From assembly GCF_051020765.1 (NCBI RefSeq), contig NC_134941.1, positions 7,130,001-7,194,000 on the forward strand: a DNA stretch of 64,000 nt, in the 5' to 3' direction. The stretch is from Lasioglossum baleicum (Eukaryota > Arthropoda > Insecta > Hymenoptera > Halictidae). Within the stretch, counting starts at the first letter, position 1. The number at the start of each line of letters is the position of its first letter. The translations under genes and the position numbers were made by a program. Below the pieces are notes generated by a model, which was not told the DNA's origin, did no database searches, and was given only the letters and a program-made list of their open reading frames with translations. This document shows, one piece after another, positions 36,099-49,238 of this stretch.

Positions 36099-39000
36099 TC
36101 AGTATAAACAAAGAATAATCGCTGTTTGATCACTGTTTTGCGGAGAAAATAATTTGATGTTTTCTGCACTCCAATGCAGCAGAGCACTTTGACAAACAAC
36201 ACTCCATACATATGGAATGAAAAATTCTTCTGGTTGTTCTTCTTCCACATATTTAAATTTGAGTTCCGGAAATTTCTGTAAATTACATAATGTAATACAA
36301 CAAAAACTGAAAGTAGCTTATTCATTCAATATTTAATACATAAATGAAAAATATTTTTAAAACTAAATTTTTATGCAATTGAGTACACACTGAAGAAAAA
36401 ATAATATCTTGTACAAATAGAATTATTTTATGCTTACCCTTAACCGATCTCGAGGCCATTCGTTAGTACCTTGTTGAATCGTAGTCAACACTTGACTGAC
36501 ACCAAGTTGAGATTGATCCTTTTGCTCCAATTTATAAGAAAAGAAATTAATGACCTGAAATTTTGTTCGTTATTATTTTATTTATTTTGACAGACTATAT
36601 ATTGAAACTATAAATACTAAAAATATTTATTTTACTCACAGAGTCTATATTTTGCACAATATCTTGAAATGCTGTGTGTGTTCTGAATGGTTGGAAAATA
36701 TCTTTCTTGTATAAGAGCGTGTATATTAAATTTGGATTATGTGCAAGCCTGTAAGTTAAGCAGCTATTTATGATTTCTAATACCATTCGTAATACTTCTT
36801 CGAGTATCGTTAAATCCTGAATCTGAAATAGAATGTACATCAGTTGTACTCGGTTACATTTTTTAATAAAATTATTTTATGCCATCTGCTGAACCATACC
36901 AAGTCTGTATTTGAAGTAGTCCCATTAACTGCAATTGCAGTACTGTCAGGAGGAAGGGAAGGTTGTGCTTGTATTTTTGCTTCCAGTCTGACGTGCTTCT
37001 TCGCGAGAGTTTCAAATAAACTTAACAGTCTCTGACTAACATAAGGATGTAAAGATGTGAATTGCGCAGACATGTTTGCTAGAGCTGCTAAACAATTTGT
37101 GTGCAAATATTTATCCTACAATGAGACATTAAAAAATATTTTGTTACCAATGTCTATAATTATTTATATTTATAAATCCGCGCAGGTGTATTTATAATCT
37201 TACCCTCATTTTAAACATGTTGTATTGAATTGTCCTTATAACAACAAGAATTAGAAGACCTCCTAATGATATTTCGCTTATTGATCTTTCTGTGTACCAA
37301 CTTACACCTTTAAGCATCTAGTAATTATAACGTCATTAGCACTTCGACATATTTTTTGTTTGTAATTATGAGAGATGATGTAAAAAAATTGATTTGTGCT
37401 CGTATACATGAATATACTTACTATTTCATGTATTCTTTTATTAAAAGTTTCATCTTCACTCAAGATAAGAAGAATGATGAGAGACATATAAATGTGATGA
37501 GATGTATTGTTTGGAGCATGATATAATATTTGCAATATTGGTGTTACCTGTAGAAACATAGAGATTTCTAATTTATTTTTTTATTTCCATTATACTTGTC
37601 GTACTGTCAACTTATTTGATTAATATATTAACAATTCTATATTCACCAGTAGTTGTATATCTGGTCTTCTCATGATGTCTTGTTTTACACTTGAATTTCT
37701 ATGCAGTAACATATACAACAATAACGTAACTTCATCCGTGTTTGGTATTTTACATATAGTATTGTACAATTTATTTAAATTAAATCTAAATGCACCCTTT
37801 GCTTGTATTGCAGAATAATCTTCTAAAACATCATGCGTTTATTTCGAAATTATTCACACGAAGATAATGTAGTTCCTTTCATTTTTTATTACTTCATACT
37901 AGAGATAATTTATATGAATGTATTACAGTACTCACCTTGCATATCAACGAAACTGAACAGAGCATTTCTGTAAGGGTTTTGTGTTGCGGTACAATGATTC
38001 GTTAAAACCAGTAACAATAACAAAGATTGACTAGCAAGTGGTGTTTCCGTATCACGTTTTCTTTCTTCCATGTCAGAAGCATTGCTACTTGAAACTTGTA
38101 CATTTTTTAAGCTACTACCCATACCCATTGTAATCACATTCCATAAACCAGCTGAAATAAGTTTTGTGTGTTACATACAGTAAGTAGTTCAGGTTCGACT
38201 CAACATTTTCGGGTTCTCGTACACCTCTAATGATACTATACAGTATAATTAAACATACCTGCTATACTAAAGACAATACTTCCTCCCGCTTGTTGAGTAA
38301 GCAACCCTGGAGGAGCATGTTCTTGCTGTACAAAATTATGCAATAATGTAGAAACCACTGCTGGTGCATGTTCACTAGAATGTGAATGCATTGCTATTCT
38401 GTAAATGGAGCTGTATTCAGCTGCAGTTTGTGAAAATAATTGTACCGAAAGTAGTACAAGTAAGCAATTTATCGCTTCTAGATGAACGACATATGTGAAT
38501 TCACTGTGAAAAACAAAATTTTGATATAAAATAGGACTTCTATCGTAAATGGTTAACTAAAAAGTAATTACATATAAAGCATTTATGTTTTCATTGTTAC
38601 TCTTTCTCATATGTATGCGTATGCATGTAGTAATGATTACGAAGTTTAGAGTGAATCTAATTAATATTTTAAGAGGTATTGTATTAATGAAATGTTACAA
38701 TGTTAAAAATAATGTCTTACCATAATGGTACATCTGTTATGATATCAGCTAAAGCATCGTAAAAGTCTTCTAGTCTATAAGATGAATTTGTTTGACTCGG
38801 TAATTGAGGTGCTTCTATATGTTTTATCATTTCTTCTTCGCCAACAGTTTCAATTAAATATTTTAATATACATCTTATCGCAAACAATGCATTATATGTT
38901 TGCCATGCTGATATGATTCTACAAAGTAATATTAGATGAAAATACTTGTGGGCATAAACAGTCATCGAACATTTTAACTGTTTCTTCTAAATACGGTAGG

Positions 39001-39445
39001 TACTCGCTCGTTGCACAAGAACCGGATCAGGATTTTAGGCAAGATAAGTTTTTGAGGTTTGCGTAAAGAATGGGGATTTCATTCACAGACTTCAAAGATC
39101 TGGAGAACAATGAGTGATAACCTACTGTATATATTCTTAGAGAAAGGGTATACCATACTTCTGATTCTGTGTTGGTGCAAGTAAGTTGCTGGCACGAGTA
39201 AGAGCAACTTGTATTAAACTGCCAAAGTTGCCAGTGGTCAAATTGTTGGCGAGCAGTTGTTGACAAGACGAATCCAATCGAGAGTCTAGTTCTATTTGAT
39301 CATTCCTCGTAACAGGTGGACGCATGTTATAGGATAGAAAAGTATCCCAAAACGAATCATTTGGCAGAATACTCTTTCTTCCACAAAATCTTTCCAAATA
39401 AACATTTTTGGAAAGATCATCATTCCGACTTGGTGTTGCCCCCAT
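36099..39445 (-). CDS. Dym: Dymeclin
   Basis: Eleven coding exons join in frame to 684 aa (human DYM is 669): 39445-39159, 38918-38721, 38503-38259, 38151-37936, 37822-37647, 37547-37422, 37317-37204, 37115-36900, 36822-36640, 36554-36438 and 36275-36099. All donors are GT and all acceptors AG, with consistent phases. Diagnostic blocks: the N-terminal MGATPSRNDDLSKNVYLERF, which carries an N-myristoylation glycine; WQTYNALFAIRCILKYL; ASQSLLLLLVLTNHC and NPYRNALFSF; YMSLIILLILSEDETFNKRI; RTIQYNMFKMRDKYLHTNCL followed by AALANMSAQF; and FPELKFKYVEEEQPEEFFIP near the C-terminus. Family role: peripheral Golgi-associated protein needed for Golgi organisation and secretory traffic, mutated in Dyggve-Melchior-Clausen dysplasia. 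The upstream region is shared head-to-head with the IQCH-like gene. Confidence 0.96.
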
Positions 39446-40534
39446 TGCCGACCCTTAAACTTCTGAAAGTAACGCAATATATGCAATTTAAAATGTAAAA
39501 AATTCTTGTGGTTTAGTCACTAATAAATGTGTTCGGTAATTAGCTACTCCCATTATTTGAGACAGCAATATATGTTTGATAATTTTATATTGTTACAGTC
39601 TGATTATGAATATATATAATATAAATATATAAAGCCTAGATTATTCTATTTTATAGTAGTGTCTCGAATAAAATGATAAATGAAAACAATACTGTGTATT
39701 TGATTACATAGGAATATTAAAACCTTGAATAACATACTTTGACAATCCACTGTCATAGAAACTCGGTAGTTCTTTAACAATCACTAGTAATGGGGTTCGG
39801 TTCAATATATTATCGTCCTTCCGTTTTTGTGTGTTTTTCGTGATGAAATAACTATAAAACTTCTTTATAACGCGCCCATGGGCATAAAATCAGAGACACG
39901 AAGAAATATAACCTCCTCATATGTCAACCAAGCACTTCGCAGACATATAGGTAAATCAAAATGAGCGCCATCTTTGTAGATTGATTAAATCTACAGATTA
40001 TATCTATTTGCACTTTACAGCAACTTAGTTGATATCTATATTCAGTTTTATGAATCAAAGGTGTGGTAAAACATTCAATGTATACTTGTCACTCACAACA
40101 CATGGATACAAGTTCCACAGTTCCACGTTCCACATCATTTGGATATTTGGATGACGTATCAATCTAAGCATGCAAATAACCGGCATGCTGTTATGCGAAT
40201 CCGTTTCCTAAGTTACTTATCATTTGCGTATGTGCACGAAAAGAAATACATTTTCGAACAAATAGATCGTACCCTATTGACTACTATATAATCCAATTTT
40301 GTTATACAAGGTTATTAGAAAGAAGGTATAACTTTTTCATTAAATATGACTGAATGTTAACTTGGAGAGACCATTTCTTCTCTATTTCTTCTTCTAAATA
40401 TGTTATTATCATGAATTGCAAGATTCGGAGAATGTTATACATAGATCTTCATTTAAATTTACTTTATCAAAGTTACATACTATTCATTTAATTCAATTTT
40501 GCTTTACATTAGGCTGCTATATATACTTATCAAA
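39446..40534. promoter_or_regulatory. Divergent upstream region of dymeclin and IQCH-like gene
   Basis: This 1.1 kb separates the two start codons and must hold both 5' leaders and promoters. It is AT-rich and no TATA box stands out. A bidirectional promoter is inferred only from geometry. Confidence 0.35.
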
Positions 40535-43500
40535 ATGGATCGACTTCATAAATCAATTCGAACGGAAGCATTCTATTCGCAATGTATAGAAGAAATTGAA
40601 AATTGTGTGCAAGCCATTGAAGGGAAATTTACTGAAGCTAAATGTTTCCTTGGCCTTCACAGGAAGGAAATTGCTAAACTTATGAGGTGCGCTTTTAATT
40701 AGCACTTGCGTGAATAATTCGGCCGGACGTTATTTGAAGGTCAATCATTATATTTGCGTTGGAATTTTTTTAAAATGTTATATTAATGTCTTGACAAGTA
40801 TTAATTGTTCCATCGCCATTATACAATATTTGTTCACTGTACATATATGTAAATCATATATGCAACTATGTTAATTATTATTGATATTTTAAATTCATCT
40901 TTCATCATTTATTTGTTTTATTAACACTTTCTACTTAATCGATGAAAAAAAGACATATTTTGTCACTTTTTACTGCATGGCCAATTATTGTCAGTTTTAT
41001 ACGCGAATAGTTCGCATGGCCACGCGGTCTGGTTTCAAGAATCGAGAAGCGACTCAAGTTTTTATGAAGACACGTTGAAAGAGCTCGTGAATATAGAACA
41101 GACGTGTGAGGAGCATCTATTACGGTTGAAAATCAGTTTGCTGTCAGCAATGGAAGGGCGAATGCAACCACCAACCCATTTATCTTTGCGGAACGTGGAA
41201 AGAGTTTGCGAGATGTTTCCCTTTTGCAATTCGGACAATGAAACGAACAACGAAATACCCTGTCACTGTTTTTGGGAAAATGTGCCGAAATGGAAACTGG
41301 AAAATATTCAGAATATTTTAGTTAAACCGAAGGAGACCATGCAAACAGAATTCGACGAGTCTGATTTGAAATTCAAGCAAGACATGATGTACCTTAGATC
41401 AAAAATGTTTTCTCTGCCCAGAAGTTTAAATAATAAGTAGGTAATTTTTCCTACGAGATACTCAATATTTGTTAAACTTTTTCGATGAAGCACTAAATAT
41501 TTTTTTAGAAGGGAAATAAAAAATTTTATTTTATATATAATATATAAATACAGAATAAGAATAGATAATTTCATAAATATAATGCAATATTTATTCTAGA
41601 AGTGTTCATCAAAATGTCAAAAATGATACTTCGAAATGTCGATTGACAGTACAGCCATCGGAGACGGACACTTTTAGCGAAATTCGTGAAGAGCACGATT
41701 CGTTTAAAGTGTTTTCTGTAGAACACGAATTATCGAAGATAAATAATCTAAAATTCACTGAGGGAACATTCGTGGACTCTCATAATTGGACGAAAACGTT
41801 GGACCTACACAGTAATCAGTATGGATCAAAGTGGAACTTGGTATTACGTCCACAAATAGAGAAGATTCTAACGAAACGCCTTATACCAACTCTTCATCTC
41901 AATCCGAGAGCTACTTTTACCTTTTTGTCGAATATTCGAGAGAATGGAGTGCATTTTATATTGTCGAAAGACGATCTGATATCTCTCTTACTAAATAATG
42001 ATGAGAGTGTCTGGTTGACATCTTGGAAACTGCAGTTTCAAACAGAACAAGGGAAGGAGATAGCTGTGGTACTTATACAAACCTGCTTTCGTGGCTATAC
42101 GGTAAATAATTGTTTACATGTACATTGTACACATACAAAATTGTCGAATACCATTTTGAATAAAATCTGAATGTTTCTTAAAGTTACGTAAAAAAATATT
42201 GGACACGCAGTATCTTTACATAGCCGCGAACGTCTTATGGTTAAACTGGCTAGGAGTTCAGAAGAAGAAAGAGATACGCGAACGTTATTTGAAGAACATG
42301 TTGACGTCTTTACAAGCAACTCGACAGCTATCTGCAAAATTGAATGCAGAGTTCAGCTCCATGATAAGGAATCCACATGTGGTTATACATTTAACGTCTC
42401 TCGGCTATGCCATGGATTTGCGACAGCACTATATCCCGAGTAAATTCGCTATGATTCAAAACATGAATATATTAAGAATCTGTTTTGTTCGAAATCCAAA
42501 CACTGAAGTGGTATACATCCTACCCGTACCACCCACGAATGAAATGCTGTTGATGTACAGTGATTTCATAGAATCGATGTCCTCGGAGGAGAACATCGCG
42601 AAGAGAATCACTTTCATCGCTCTTTCTCAAGTGGTCACCTTTCAGAAACGCGCGATGAACGTCTCTAGGATTCTACATTGTTCAGAGGAATCCCTTAACG
42701 AGCTCAGAAAGAAGATCGCCGGCAAACCGGCGTACTTTCTACCCTGGATCATCGACGAATGCGACATGAGATTAGCTGGGAATCTCGGCGTCGCCTTATT
42801 GAGTCCTGACATGGAGGTTCAAAACAAGTTCTTACACAGATCCAACATAGCCCGTATGGTCGCTAGGTTCGGATTATTCCAGCCTCCTTATTGCCGCGAT
42901 GTAAAAGACTATGGAACTCTTTGCACCGCACTAGCTCGCTTGATCATTCATCACACAGACGTTTGCATATGGATGTTCAAACTGAATTTCGGATCGATCT
43001 CAAAGCATCGCGGTATGTTCCTTATTAATCATATTAGCATCCCGTTCATGCCGAGTCTACGGAAAGAAAGAAGACGATTCGGCGACGAATGGGGTGCAAA
43101 CTGCGCTGTGCGAAACAACTTCCTCGCGAAGCTGGAGGAATATTTGCCAGAAGTTACTGCCGCTGCTACTCGATTGTCCACGGTGCACAATTCTTGGGCG
43201 GACTTTTATGCTCAAGTGCAGAAATATGGATGTTTGATACAAGCGGTACCAGTTGAGAAGGATGTTAAAACTATGGCTATTAGTTTATTTATTCCTAAGA
43301 AAGAGAACAAAGAGAGGGTGAAGTGGTTGGGAACTGCTGACATATTGCGTTTGGGTATGCGCTGTTGTGTTTCACTGCAATCAAGCGGTTTTAGACAATG
43401 AAGTATTCATTATTAGCGAATTACGTTTTAGAATATTTTTACTAGGTCTTCTTAGTTCGATGCTGTAAATAGAGTATGTATCACGATTTTGGAAAGTAAT

Positions 43501-44624
43501 AAGTAATTTTATTGGCAGATTCTTGCACCGTTCCGACGAATATTTTCATGATGCCGCAAACATCGTTCAGCAACTGTCAAATTGAGTCGGATATAAACAA
43601 ATTAGCCAAAGGGTTGCAAAATGAAGGCTATTACGGTTATGCGACCATCGATTGTTATTGTTACATGGACAAACGTACGGACAAAGTAATGGTTCTGGTG
43701 AAGAATGTACAGCCGTATTATTCTTACGTGCAAAGTTACATGGAGTGGATGAAATTTGCAATTGGAGGAACATACCAGTAAATCATTTCTATAGGATTTT
43801 AAAATAAGAAAATAGATGACAATTTTTATGTACAAAGTGTCCTAATTCCTTTTTTTTTATATAAACGCGTTTTTTACCTTATTTTTCGATCTCTTCATAA
43901 TCACTGTGTTTTAAACGGAACCACAGAATTTTTACTGAAAATAATTATTTCTAATATCATGGGTAAACTTTGCAGAAAATGCATGTAATTGTCCACATAA
44001 TTTTAACAGGGATCATTTAGTAATGACATTGTTATTCACACAGTTTGGGTAAGAATCATTTTAATACCAAGATTCCCGTGCAAACTCGAAGAAGATCGTC
44101 AAGATACGGTGTTCCAAGCCAAATTCCTAAATGGAATGAAACGACGGAGAGATATGGAATAGGAATTTGTGAACTGTATAATTCAAGATTCGCTGCTTAT
44201 TCTTGGTCAAAACTGAAGGATTTGTTTAATGGATGTGGCGTACGTTTGTACAATTACCAATTTCTTTACATCAATAACTGAAGAATAACTAGTAGAAACA
44301 AAAAGTTGCTCGACAACGTCCACAAATTGCAAAAGTTGCTCAAACAGTCACGTCTATCATTTCTAGATTGTTTATAACTCAGAAACGAAAGAGGGTTCGA
44401 GCATATTATTACACGATACTGTGATGAGAACTCATGGTTTGATGATGGCCGTCAGCCCGAGCATGAATACAGCGATATCCATGGTGCATGAACAATTAAC
44501 AAAGCTTCACCAGACTCTTTTAAAGCTAGCAAAGAAGCTCGAAACGAATGCAACCGATCTTATAGACTATTTTCATAAATTCTCTCTTGATTATCAGGAT
44601 TTTGCGTCTGAACCATGCGAATAA
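40535..44624 (+). CDS. IQCH: IQ-motif-containing protein H-like (IQCH)
   Basis: Seven coding exons join in frame to 987 aa (human IQCH is about 1,027): 40535-40686, 41011-41436, 41600-42101, 42184-43354, 43519-43777, 44044-44239 and 44367-44624. An IQ motif (VVLIQTCFRGYTLRKK) spans the exon 3/4 junction. Then comes a long conserved region with PHVVIHLTSLGY, YILPVPPTNEML, KPAYFLPWIIDECDMRLAGN, VALLSPDMEVQNKF and HHTDVCIWMFKLNF. The C-terminal part (GLQNEGYYGYATIDCYCYMD ... HGLMMAVSPSMNTAISMVHE) has an ATP-grasp-like look. The match is to IQCH from memory. Vertebrate IQCH is testis-enriched and calmodulin-binding. The exon 2 acceptor (41010) and exon 6 acceptor (44043) were chosen by phase and are the least certain junctions. 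Confidence 0.8.
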
Positions 44625-44658
44625 ATGATCAAATTATAGCACATGATTTAATATCCTA

Positions 44659-44664
44659 AATAAA
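44659..44664 (+). terminator. Poly(A) signal of the IQCH-like gene
   Basis: AATAAA within CCTAAATAAATGTCCC, 35 nt after the stop codon. Confidence 0.6.
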
Positions 44665-45101
44665 TGTCCCAATTATACTTTCCATGGCTATTATAGTCTT
44701 TTAAATATTAGAATTTTAATGTATGTATAGAGTGTCAATTTAAGAAACAAATTTTTCTTATTCGCCATTTATCTTCAATATATTTCCCAAGCATTGCTAT
44801 ACCCTCCTTTCTTATTTTTAACATGAAGAAGATATATAATAATAAATAATTGTTAGTTTTTTAAGGGTTGCTTTCTTCATTGTGTGTCCACAGAAATCTC
44901 CCAGAATAGACACTAAAAAGAAATGAAACGAGAAAAATGTTTTGTACACATAAACATTGCTGTGTTCAGTAGTGATCCGATATGAATGCGATGAAGGTTA
45001 AAATACACATTGGATTTTTGAATTGGAATTAGCCGTGTTTTCAAATTGTTATTGGTATTGTTTTCGAATTGTACGAAGTATAAAAATCAAAATATGATTC
45101 G
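44665..45101. other. Short intergenic segment
   Basis: Separates the IQCH-like stop from the start of the first carrier gene. It probably holds that gene's promoter and leader. No motif was recognised. Confidence 0.4.
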
Positions 45102-47192
45102 ATGTCACTGCTATCCAATCGAGATAAGAGAGTGCCCCCTTTCGCCAACTTTATCATTGGCGGACTGTCTGGGTAAAATGATATTAATCCTTCCGAATTT
45201 TCTTTCTAATCAATCAATCTTTTAACTAATATGTCTTGGTAGTGCTGTTCTGTGAAACATCGAAAAGAACAAGAAAATAAAATTATGTTATTTGCAATAG
45301 GTGCGTGGGGCAGACTGCAACGCATCCCTTAGATGTCACCAAAGTACGAATGCAGATTTCGAACGCTTCTTTTGGTGCATCAGTGCGAGAAACATTCCGG
45401 ACAGTCGGACTACGTGGATTTTTCGTCGGCTGGACTGCTGGTGCGCTCCGGCAATTAACATATAGCACGGCTAGACTTGGAATATACACTAGTTTATATG
45501 ATATCTGCAAGTGAGTGCATACAATCCTTTTTATACCGTTTACTTTATTTACTCTACTGTGCAAAAGAAAGAAGCACCCAGTATAATCATAAGATATAAT
45601 GACAAACATCTTTATGTAGAAATTGTATTGTACAATGATTGATTTATTGCATTTAAAGTATTATAGTTCTCAGAACTATTCAATTAAACAGCGAAATCCT
45701 TTTCCAAAACTTACTTTGTTCTTATTTGATTTTTTACGCTTTTCTATTAAACATGGTCGGGTGCTTCGTTCTTTTGCACAGTAGCGTGATATAGACCAGG
45801 CCTGTCCAACTTCTTGTCGAACGGTCAATCAATTTGTTCTCCCACTACTCAAGTAGTGGGGGAACGTCGCCTCCCAGCAGAATGAAAAAGAGGGGGAACT
45901 GATATAGACTATCGAAACATGCATTTCATTGATAACTCAAAAACTATTTCTGAACATAGAAAAGCTTCAGGGAGTGCGTATTTTTTGTCGTGTACCTGTG
46001 CAGTCAATATAGAATCACGCTAATTCGTAAATGCAATTTAGAGGACATTTTGGGACCATAAATTTTCCTACAATGATCGGTATCGCAACGGTTTCTGGCT
46101 TTGTGGGTTCGTTTATTGGAACACCAACTGATTTGGTTTTAGTACGCATGATAGCAGATATGAAATTACCTCCTGGTGAGTATTTAATATAATATTGTTT
46201 AATATGTGTCGCATAATAATTATACTTCAACTGTTATATAATTCATTGCAATGATAATAAAATATAGCGAAAATACTTGAAATAGAAATAAAGACGGTCG
46301 AATTGTGTAGGCCCTATTCTTAATCGAGCGAACTTTTGAAAAGGTGTATAAACCGAAGGACCAATTTTTAGAGAAGCGATGGAATTATAGAAATGGCTTT
46401 GCCGGATTAATCCACATCGCAAAGAAAGACGGTGTGTTTTCACTATGGCGGGGAGCTGTGCCCACCATGATTAGGGGAGGCGTTGTCAATGGAACGCAAT
46501 TGAGTACATACAGCAAGGCCAAAGTAATGTTGCTGGACTCAGGTATTTTCGGATACTAGAAATCAACTAGTATATGTATAACGCAACAAAAACATTATTT
46601 CCAACTGATTAAAATGATTAAGAAGGCTCTCGCAATTAATGCGGACCATTTTTATTTGGTCTATTTAGAGTTTTGTCTAGGACACAATAGGTTTTTCTTT
46701 GAACATAAAAATAATTTTTGTTTAGGTTCAGCGGGTTCATGTATTGAATTACGTTATCTATATCTAATGTATTGTATATAAATTATATGATTTGCAGGTC
46801 ATTTTGAAGAAGGTGTCTTATTGCAATTTTGTGCTTCTATGATATCCGGACTACTGACGTGTTTAACTTCACTTCCCATGGATGTAGCTAAAACTAGGTG
46901 CTGTTATACTAATTGAAAACGTATATAGTTACTAATCATTCATCTTAGGCCATTCTGTTATCAATCTCTTACAATCGTCTTCAATAGAATACAAAATTGG
47001 ACTGGGCCAACGAAACCACCGAGTCTCCCTGCCACCATAATCAATATATTGCAAAAAGAAGGGGTGAAATCACTGTGGCGGGGACTTGTACCTTATTACG
47101 CTCGAGCTGCGCCTAATACTGTACTCACAATGATAAGTGTTGAACAGCTTCATCATTTGTACATAACAATATTTCTGACGCCCGGGGATTGA
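45102..47192 (+). CDS. Mitochondrial 2-oxoglutarate/malate carrier paralog 1 (SLC25A11-like)
   Basis: Six coding exons join in frame to 296 aa: 45102-45172, 45301-45510, 46042-46175, 46372-46542, 46798-46897 and 46988-47192. Three carrier repeats are present with signatures HPLDVTKVRMQ, TPTDLVLVRM and LPMDVAKTRIQ. The second has the Leu in place of the basic residue that is typical of the oxoglutarate carrier (TPAEVALIRM). Other matching blocks are GLRGFF, GALRQLTYSTARLGIYTSLY, SLWRGAVPTMIRGGVVNGTQ, LLQFCASMISGL and YYARAAPNTVLT. Family role: malate/2-oxoglutarate exchange across the inner mitochondrial membrane. It is clearly more diverged from the vertebrate protein than its minus-strand partner, and tissue specialisation is possible. 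The exon 4 acceptor at 46371 was selected because it restores the LPPEKRWNYRNGF alignment. Confidence 0.85.
45797..45901. mobile_element. Short hAT-like insertion with 8 bp target duplication
   Basis: The left end CAGGCCTGTCCAACTT looks like a hAT-family terminus. Identical ATATAGAC octamers flank it at 45789-45796 and 45902-45909; hAT elements make 8 bp duplications. The right end, in reverse complement, begins CAGTTCC, so only the outer bases are inverted. It lies in intron 2 of the first carrier gene. Confidence 0.5.
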
Positions 47193-47220
47193 ATTTTATG
47201 TATATTATTACCGCTTGAGA

Positions 47221-47226
47221 AATAAA
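47221..47226 (+). terminator. Poly(A) signal of carrier paralog 1
   Basis: AATAAA 29 nt downstream of the stop codon, ahead of the convergent neighbour. Confidence 0.6.
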
Positions 47227-47322
47227 AATTTTATAGATGTTTCGAAGTGTTAAATTTGCAGATATACATATATCCACATTTTGTGGTTTTGTTGCGCATT
47301 TCGAGGGATGGAAACATTTATA

Positions 47323-47328
47323 TTTATT
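47323..47328 (-). terminator. Poly(A) signal of carrier paralog 2
   Basis: AATAAA on the minus strand, 129 nt past the stop of the minus-strand carrier. The two convergent transcripts therefore end within about 100 bp of one another. Confidence 0.5.
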
Positions 47329-47456
47329 TCACAAATTTTTCAATTCATCATTTACAGTCTTACTCCAGTTTCAATACATTTTCACAACAACACAGCGCTT
47401 AGATATCCTATTAAAACCGTCGCAGGTATTACATCGATATTTTTTAATTTCAGCAT

Positions 47457-49238
47457 TCAATTCTCTGTCATCATGTATCGCCTATACAGTTTCACGATTT
47501 GTTCATTAATTATCAGCGTTAAAACTGTGTGTGGCCCTATTCTACAGTAAGTCGGCAAGAACCCCTTCCACAATGCTGGCACGCCTTCCGTCTTTATTAT
47601 GGACGCCAGTACCGATAACATGCCAGGTGGTTTTCCCTTGCTCTTCAAGTTCTGTATTCTAAAATTGAAACGATGCTATACGTTAATATCTAAGAATTCA
47701 ATTTTGGTGGATTCACTGATTCGAGGCAAAAAGATGGTGACTTCGAAAGCATGTTAATACAAATACAAAAAATATATGTATTTCTATGCAAACTGATGTA
47801 GTTTTACCTCGTCTTAGCTATGTCAAACGGCATACTGTTGAAGGTGGTGAGAAATCCGGACAACATGGATGCAAGGAAATGCAGTTTTATACCGTCTTCC
47901 ATTTTTACTGCACAATAAATATTTTACAATTTACATTATCGAAAATATGGAAAGTGATTTGTAATTAAAATGTAGTAATAAAGTTTTTGCGGATGTATCA
48001 TACATTTTGAAGCTATGAAAAACTTGGCCTGACTATACGTTGCAAGCTGAGATATATTCACAACAACTGCTCGTCCCATTGTTGCTACGGCTCCTCTCCA
48101 AAGTGCAGTGATGCCTTCGCTTCTAACAATTACAGAAAAAGCGTGGAACACATTCTTGTAATTTCTTCGTTGGTCTAAATGAAACAAATATACATTGTAG
48201 GATTGAAACAAATAGCTCAGGGATATGTAGATAATTATGAAAAAGACAATGTCAAAACCTTTCGGCAGCCTGCCATCAGCAGTCATTCTTACAAGAGCGA
48301 CTTCCGCCGGTGTACCGACAAATGCCCCCATAGATCCTGCTGTGCCTGCCATCAATGACAGGATACCGAAATTAGGTTTCTCAGTGTGTCTTTGTCTAAT
48401 GATTTGCAAAGAAAAATTAATGGAACAACGAAATGTAAATAATTTTTATATTGTATATTTTACAATGTCAGGTAATATAACATCAATCATTCATTATTAA
48501 AATATATATTGAAGTTTATTATTATTAAGGATATAGATAAAAAATAAAATATATAATAATCTGGTAAAATTATATTGATATCAATATAAAATGAAGAATA
48601 GAAATTTGACAATGTATATGTATTTAAATAAATTGATAGCTCGATGATTAAACAACGTAAATCAGTGCTCACACGTTTTATGTTAAAAAGACACGATAAA
48701 TTCGATTTACAACTTACTTCCAATATTCTTGCAGTTGATTATAAATACCAAGTCTTACAGTAGTGTACGTTGCCTGCCGCACAAGACCAGCGCTTAGTCC
48801 GGAATAGAATCGGAATATCCCTTCATTTTTTATTATAGACTTTATCACAGTACCAACTGACGTTTTCTCTTGTTGGACTTGAATCCGATTTTTAATTACA
48901 TCCATGGGGTGAACCACGCAAGTGGCAGCCATGCTAAGAAATTTTTATAATTATTGCATGCATTTCTTAGTTAATTGCTATGGTTTACTAGATAATTGTT
49001 TCACGAAACTAATAGACAAGAACTACCGTGTACCATCTATTGATTAATGAAACATAAAATGTATGTAGGACAGTGTCAATTCAAAATCGAGTTGAATAAT
49101 TTGATTCTTAATTATTGATGTTAAATATATTAATTTTATGTTATAATATTATACTAAGTACCCAGAAAGTCCTGCATTGATGAAGGTGAATACCGGTGGC
49201 AGTCGCTGTGGTTGTTTCTTCTTCTCTGGTTCAGTCAT
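47457..49238 (-). CDS. SLC25A11: Mitochondrial 2-oxoglutarate/malate carrier (SLC25A11)
   Basis: Six coding exons join in frame to 300 aa: 49238-49162, 48933-48718, 48395-48259, 48174-48004, 47907-47808 and 47658-47457. The lysine-rich start MTEPEKKKQPQRLPPVFTFI precedes three carrier repeats with HPMDVIKNRIQ, TPAEVALVRMTADGRLP and MPFDIAKTRIQ. YSGLSAGLVRQATYTTVRLG, RRNYKNVFHA, LWRGAVATMGRAVVVNISQL and ALWKGFLPTYCRIGPHTVLT are close to vertebrate SLC25A11. Role: exchange of cytosolic malate for matrix 2-oxoglutarate in the malate-aspartate shuttle. Exon order and splice phases mirror those of the convergent plus-strand paralog, indicating a DNA-level inverted duplication rather than a retrocopy. 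Intron 3 (84 bp) is divisible by three and has no in-frame stop. Confidence 0.95.

Noticed and set aside
44010..44048. 39 bp micro-exon in the IQCH-like gene with GT-AG ends
   Set aside because: It is phase-compatible, but its splice into 44367 would skip a 196 bp exon whose protein fits the family; the direct acceptor at 44043 keeps frame without it.
47237..47550. Two overlapping plus-strand ORFs of about 90 codons
   Set aside because: They lie in the convergent 3' region and are partly antisense to the last exon of the minus-strand carrier.
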